From positions 1-19,204 of the forward strand of contig CAVHZB010000023.1 in assembly GCA_963640555.1 (NCBI GenBank): DNA of 19,204 bases. Reading direction: 5' to 3'. The notes below the pieces were generated by a model. That model had not been told where the DNA came from. It saw nothing but the letters and a program-made list of their open reading frames with translations, and searched no databases. Source of the DNA: F23-B02 sp963640555. GTDB taxonomy: Bacteria; Bacillota; Clostridia; Oscillospirales; Oscillospiraceae. Positions 16,639 to 19,204 of this stretch are shown piece by piece. Both the position numbers and the translations under genes were made by a program. Every line of letters begins with the position of its first letter. Position 1 is the first letter of the stretch.

Positions 16639-16657
16639 ATGCGAACAATTATATAAT
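16628..16657 (+). promoter_or_regulatory. Promoter of the MocR-type regulator gene
   Basis: TTGACT (16628-16633), an 18-nt spacer and TATAAT (16652-16657) closely match consensus. The -35 lies in the terminator stem of the gene before, and the -10 sits in the centre of a 26-bp palindrome, so a bound protein would block the promoter. Confidence 0.82.
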
Positions 16658-16665
16658 TGTTCGCA
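16640..16665. promoter_or_regulatory. 26-bp perfect palindrome, likely MocR operator 1
   Basis: The half-site TGCGAACAATTAT (16640-16652) is followed immediately by its exact reverse complement, giving 26 bp without mismatch or spacer. It covers the -10 box of the regulator's own promoter. It shares 18 of 26 positions with the inverted repeat before phzF, so autorepression by the encoded regulator is the simplest reading. Confidence 0.85.
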
Positions 16666-16677
16666 GAGGTGATGCTC

Positions 16678-18042
16678 ATGTCCGTAAATTCGTTTGACGA
16701 CTATCCGATGTCATGGAGACCGGTTCTCAAAAAATCCAAAACGCCGCTGTACCTGATGCTTGCCCGGCAGCTTGAAAGCGATATCGTCAGCGGGGTGCTC
16801 CGCCCGGGAACAAAGCTTCCGCCGCAGCGCGAGCTTGCCGATTTCCTCGATATCAATCTCAGCACCGTTTCCCGTGCATTCAGGCTGTGCTCTGATAAGG
16901 GGCTCCTGACCGGCAGTGTTGGCAGCGGTACATATGTCTCCTACAGCAGCATAACAAAGCTCACTGCTGCGCCGGAGCAGCGGCTTATACGGCTCGACGC
17001 CATGACGCCGGAGACACTGGAGCTCGATGAGCTTATGGGTATTCTCCGCAAGATGCTGTCCGAGTCCGGCAGTGAGCGGCTTTTGCAGTATGAGCTCGAC
17101 ACCGGTCCGTGGCAGCGCGAGGCCGCCTGCCGTCTGCTGGCACGCGCGGGATGCCGCACACCGTCCGAGAACCTGCTCATCGCCGGCGGCGGTCAAAACG
17201 CCATTGCCGCGGTATTCGCGGGGCTGTTCCGCCGCGGGGACAGGCTCGGAGTCGACCCGCTCACCTATCCCGGCGTTAAAAGCGCGGCAAAGCTTTTCGG
17301 TGTGCAGCTCGTTCCGATAGAGTGCAAAAACGGTCAGATGACCGAGCGCGGCATCCGCAGCGCCGTTAAGAATGACGGGATACGGGCCCTGTTCGTTATG
17401 CCCGATTACCAGAACCCGACCGCAAGAATTATGTCAACCGAATGCCGCGAGATGATAGCATCGACAGCAAGAGAAAAGGAGCTGCTCGTTATTGAAGACG
17501 GCATATGCAGGCTTTTGTCGGATGGGCAAAGCAGCATACATGACCTTGCACCGGAAAATACGATCTTCACGCTGAGTCTGTCAAAGACGATAAGTCCGGC
17601 GCTCAGAACCGCATATATTGCATCTCCCGAGCGGTACCGCGCTGCCATTGACGAGGCGCTTTACAGCATAAACCTCTCGCAATCGGTGCTGCTGACCGAG
17701 CTTGCCTCGCAGCTGATCGTGTCGAGCGAGCTTGATGCGCTGCTGGAGCGGCGCGCAAAGGGTATCGAAAAGCGCAACGAATTGGTTGACATAATGTTGA
17801 ACGAATATACCGTGCGCGGCGACCGTCACTCGCTGTGCCGCTGGCTCGTGCTGCCGGACGGGATAAGCAGTGCACAATTCGAACGCGAAGCGGCAAAGCG
17901 CGGTGCTGCCGTGTACGGTGCCGAGCATTTCGCAGTCGGCAAAAGCATTCCCGAAAGCGGCGTGCGTCTTGCAATATGTGCACCGGACAGCATGCAGCAG
18001 CTTGAGGACGCGCTGCTCATAATTAAGGACATTCTGAAATAA
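16678..18042 (+). CDS. MocR-type PLP-dependent transcriptional regulator (GntR family)
   Basis: A 454-residue fusion of a GntR winged helix-turn-helix and a fold-type I aminotransferase domain. In the DNA-binding part (about 22-88) PGTKLPPQRELADFLDINLSTVSRAF (43-68) is diagnostic. The aminotransferase part (about 105-454) keeps the PLP features: YQNP (244-247), IEDG (272-275) and the Schiff-base lysine K303 in LSLSK, followed by PALRTAYI (307-314). Such regulators sense PLP together with an amino acid or amine. I chose ATG 16678 because AGAGG lies 8 nt upstream; ATG 16672 and the earlier frame opening at 16657 fall too close to, or inside, the promoter. Its own promoter carries a palindrome and the next operon carries a matching site, which points to autoregulation plus control of phzF-lysE. 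The effector is unknown. Confidence 0.92.
   Translation: MSVNSFDDYPMSWRPVLKKSKTPLYLMLARQLESDIVSGVLRPGTKLPPQRELADFLDINLSTVSRAFRLCSDKGLLTGSVGSGTYVSYSSITKLTAAPEQRLIRLDAMTPETLELDELMGILRKMLSESGSERLLQYELDTGPWQREAACRLLARAGCRTPSENLLIAGGGQNAIAAVFAGLFRRGDRLGVDPLTYPGVKSAAKLFGVQLVPIECKNGQMTERGIRSAVKNDGIRALFVMPDYQNPTARIMSTECREMIASTAREKELLVIEDGICRLLSDGQSSIHDLAPENTIFTLSLSKTISPALRTAYIASPERYRAAIDEALYSINLSQSVLLTELASQLIVSSELDALLERRAKGIEKRNELVDIMLNEYTVRGDRHSLCRWLVLPDGISSAQFEREAAKRGAAVYGAEHFAVGKSIPESGVRLAICAPDSMQQLEDALLIIKDILK
17428..17439 (+). repeat. ATTATGTNAACY word (N=C)
   Basis: ATTATGTCAACC inside the MocR gene, read in the Ile-Met-Ser-Thr frame; ninth copy of the word. Confidence 0.5.
17784..17795 (-). 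repeat. ATTATGTNAACY word on the minus strand (N=C)
   Basis: The plus strand reads GGTTGACATAAT, so the minus strand carries ATTATGTCAACC. It is the only reverse-oriented copy noticed and lies 356 bases after the forward copy at 17428 in the same gene. Confidence 0.5.
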
Positions 18043-18045
18043 TTG

Positions 18046-18077
18046 TTTTGCATACAATTTTGCTATTGTATGCAAAA
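18046..18077. promoter_or_regulatory. Inverted repeat before phzF, likely MocR operator 2
   Basis: TTTTGCATACAA (18046-18057), an 8-nt spacer and TTGTATGCAAAA (18066-18077) form a perfect 12-bp inverted repeat. The inner 26 bases (18049-18074) match operator 1 at 18 positions, including TGC, ACAATT, ATTGT and GCA. The right arm contains the phzF -35 box. A further half-site-like AATTGTTTTGCA sits at 18041-18052, overlapping the end of the regulator gene. Confidence 0.82.
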
Positions 18078-18094
18078 AGTAACGGTACTATAAT
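18066..18094 (+). promoter_or_regulatory. Promoter of the phzF-lysE operon
   Basis: A perfect TATAAT (18089-18094) lies 17 nt after a poor -35 (TTGTAT, 18066-18071) that is embedded in operator 2. A weak -35 beneath a regulator site suits activation as well as repression, as seen with other MocR-family proteins. Confidence 0.75.
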
Positions 18095-18124
18095 CAAGTC
18101 ACAAAGCAAAAGGAGGTAAATTAC

Positions 18125-18901
18125 ATGAAGCAATATGTTGTTGACGCATTCACCGACAAGGTTTTCGCCGGAAATCCGGCGGCGGTGTGCGTAATGGATA
18201 AGTGGCTCGACGATGAGCTTATGCAGAAGATCGCCATCGAGAACAACCTCTCGGAAACGGCCTTCTGCGTAAAGGACGGCGGCAGCTACCGTCTGCGCTG
18301 GTTCACTCCGGGCGGCGAGGTCGAGCTGTGCGGTCACGCAACGCTCGCAACGGCGTATGTGATCCTGAATTTTGTCGAGCCGGACAGTGCCGTTGTAAGC
18401 TTTGATACGCTAAGCGGCCGCCTTACGGTAGAAAAGCAGGGTGAGCTTCTGAGCATGGACTTTCCCGCCTTCAGGCTTGAGCCTCTGCCCGTCAGTGAGC
18501 AGCTCGTAAAGGCTATCGGCGTTAAGCCTCTTGAGGCTTACATCGGTGCGGATATCATGTGCGTTCTCGAAAGCGAGGAGCAGCTTCGTGCCGTACAGCC
18601 CGATCAGGAGCTTATCAAAGGACTTGACGGCGTGTGCTTCCACATCACTGCAAGAGGCGAAAGCTATGACTGCGTAACGCGCTCATTTGCGCCGAAGTGC
18701 AATGTAGCCGAGGATCCCGTCTGCGGACGCGGGCACTGCCATGTCATCCCCTACTGGGCGAAAACGCTCGGCAAAAGCGAGTTTACGGCTTATCAGGCGT
18801 CAAGGCGCGGCGGAGTGCTGTACGCAAAGCTCGAGGGTGAGCGCGTTATCCTCGCAGGTAAGGCCGCGCTGTTCAGCGAAGCGGAGATCCATATAGGATG
18901 A
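18125..18901 (+). CDS. PhzF-family isomerase/epimerase-like protein
   Basis: A 258-residue protein of the PhzF / diaminopimelate epimerase-like fold, made of two similar halves. Conserved features: DAFTDKVFAGNPAAVC (7-22), NLSETAF (41-47, with E44 as the PhzF-type catalytic acid), VELCGHATLA (66-75) and EDPVCGRGHC (196-205). In many relatives the last motif is EDPVTGSAHC. Here Cys200 replaces Thr, so two cysteines (C69 and C200) sit at the positions used by diaminopimelate epimerase. An isomerase or racemase acting on an amino-acid-like compound is therefore plausible; the substrate is unknown and nothing else suggests phenazine synthesis. AGGAGG lies 8 nt before the ATG. The stop overlaps the start of the LysE gene (ATGA), so the two are coupled. 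Confidence 0.9.
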   Translation: MKQYVVDAFTDKVFAGNPAAVCVMDKWLDDELMQKIAIENNLSETAFCVKDGGSYRLRWFTPGGEVELCGHATLATAYVILNFVEPDSAVVSFDTLSGRLTVEKQGELLSMDFPAFRLEPLPVSEQLVKAIGVKPLEAYIGADIMCVLESEEQLRAVQPDQELIKGLDGVCFHITARGESYDCVTRSFAPKCNVAEDPVCGRGHCHVIPYWAKTLGKSEFTAYQASRRGGVLYAKLEGERVILAGKAALFSEAEIHIG

Positions 18902-19204
18902 ACACGGCGGCGCTTATAGCTTATGCCTTTATCTCCTGCTTCACGCCCGGTCCGAGTAATATTCTTTGCATGACCTATGCCGGAAGGTACGGGAGCAGGA
19001 GGACCGTCAGTTTTATTGTCGGGCTTACTGTTGGATTTGCCGTTCTGATGGCAGCTTGCGGCGCTGCCTCATCCGCGATCTACGACCTTCTGCCCGCCGC
19101 CGAGCCCGTAATGCGCTGGATCGGTGCGCTGTATCTTCTGTGGCTTGCATGGCACATAACAAGAGACAGCGGCAAAAGCGGCAGCACCGAGACCGGAGGG
19201 CGAA
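18898..19204 (+). CDS. LysE-family amino acid exporter, N-terminal part
   Basis: Begins with ATGA overlapping the phzF stop and runs off the right edge after 102 codons. The translated start MNTAALIAYAFISCFTPGPSN (residues 1-21) holds the TPGPSN motif of the LysE/RhtB family, followed by a second hydrophobic helix (about 36-60) and WIGALYLLWLAWH (73-85). Family members export amino acids or related compounds. Being coupled to phzF behind a MocR-controlled promoter, it probably exports the compound that is sensed or made there; this is inference. Confidence 0.88.
   Translation, partial: MNTAALIAYAFISCFTPGPSNILCMTYAGRYGSRRTVSFIVGLTVGFAVLMAACGAASSAIYDLLPAAEPVMRWIGALYLLWLAWHITRDSGKSGSTETGGR

Noticed and set aside
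18125..18901. phzF as evidence of a phenazine biosynthesis cluster
   Set aside because: No other phenazine gene is present, and PhzF-fold proteins are widespread outside such clusters.
1..19204. CRISPR array, tRNA/rRNA, transposon or prophage
   Set aside because: No regularly spaced direct repeats, no tRNA-like or rRNA-like sequence, no transposase, integrase or phage structural gene was recognised. The dispersed 12-base word is too short and irregularly spaced to be an array.

Overview
The window looks like a piece of a clostridial (Bacillota) chromosome of mid-to-high GC, most likely from a gut-type relative of the Oscillospirales. The evidence is the gene order ylxM-ffh-rpsP, strong GGAGG ribosome binding sites, a surface protein carrying SLH repeats, and a YfmF/YfmH peptidase pair next to lgt. 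The lineage is inferred from family knowledge and was not tested by a search. I see no rRNA, tRNA, CRISPR array, transposase or phage gene. Coding density is high and no stretch of more than 300 bases lacks a gene.

Layout. (1) 1-1868, minus strand: ylxM, ffh and the first codons of rpsP, read from a near-consensus promoter at 1840-1868 (signal recognition particle and ribosome housekeeping). (2) 1954-9138, plus strand: one 2394-residue membrane enzyme with the full domain order of a cyclic beta-1,2-glucan synthase (GT84 glycosyltransferase, GH189-like cyclisation domain, GH94 phosphorylase-like module). It fills over a third of the window. (3) 9184-13065: yfmF, yfmH, lgt and a small coiled-coil gene, tightly packed with overlaps and ended by a cluster of hairpins. 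(4) 13170-13932, minus strand: a YoaK/DUF1275 membrane protein. Its promoter is back-to-back with that of (5) 13996-15645: an unusual metallo-beta-lactamase-fold hydrolase and a TauE/SafE transporter. (6) 15705-16601: a secreted Ig-like/SLH wall protein with its own terminator. (7) 16628-19204: a MocR-type regulator (GntR DNA-binding domain plus aminotransferase domain), then phzF and a truncated LysE-family exporter.

Two non-coding signals stand out. First, the MocR gene and the phzF-lysE operon each carry a 26-bp inverted repeat of the same design placed over promoter elements: a perfect palindrome over the mocR -10 box and a partner over the phzF -35 box. This defines a self-contained regulon (a PLP-sensing regulator, a PhzF-fold enzyme and an exporter) whose metabolite is unknown. 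Second, the word ATTATGTNAACY occurs nine times, plus one single-base variant, in different reading frames and on both strands. Seven of the ten lie within 2.6 kb of the glucan synthase gene. That is far more than chance would give for such an AT-rich word in GC-rich coding DNA. It could be a chromosomal signpost or protein-binding sequence; its function is unknown.
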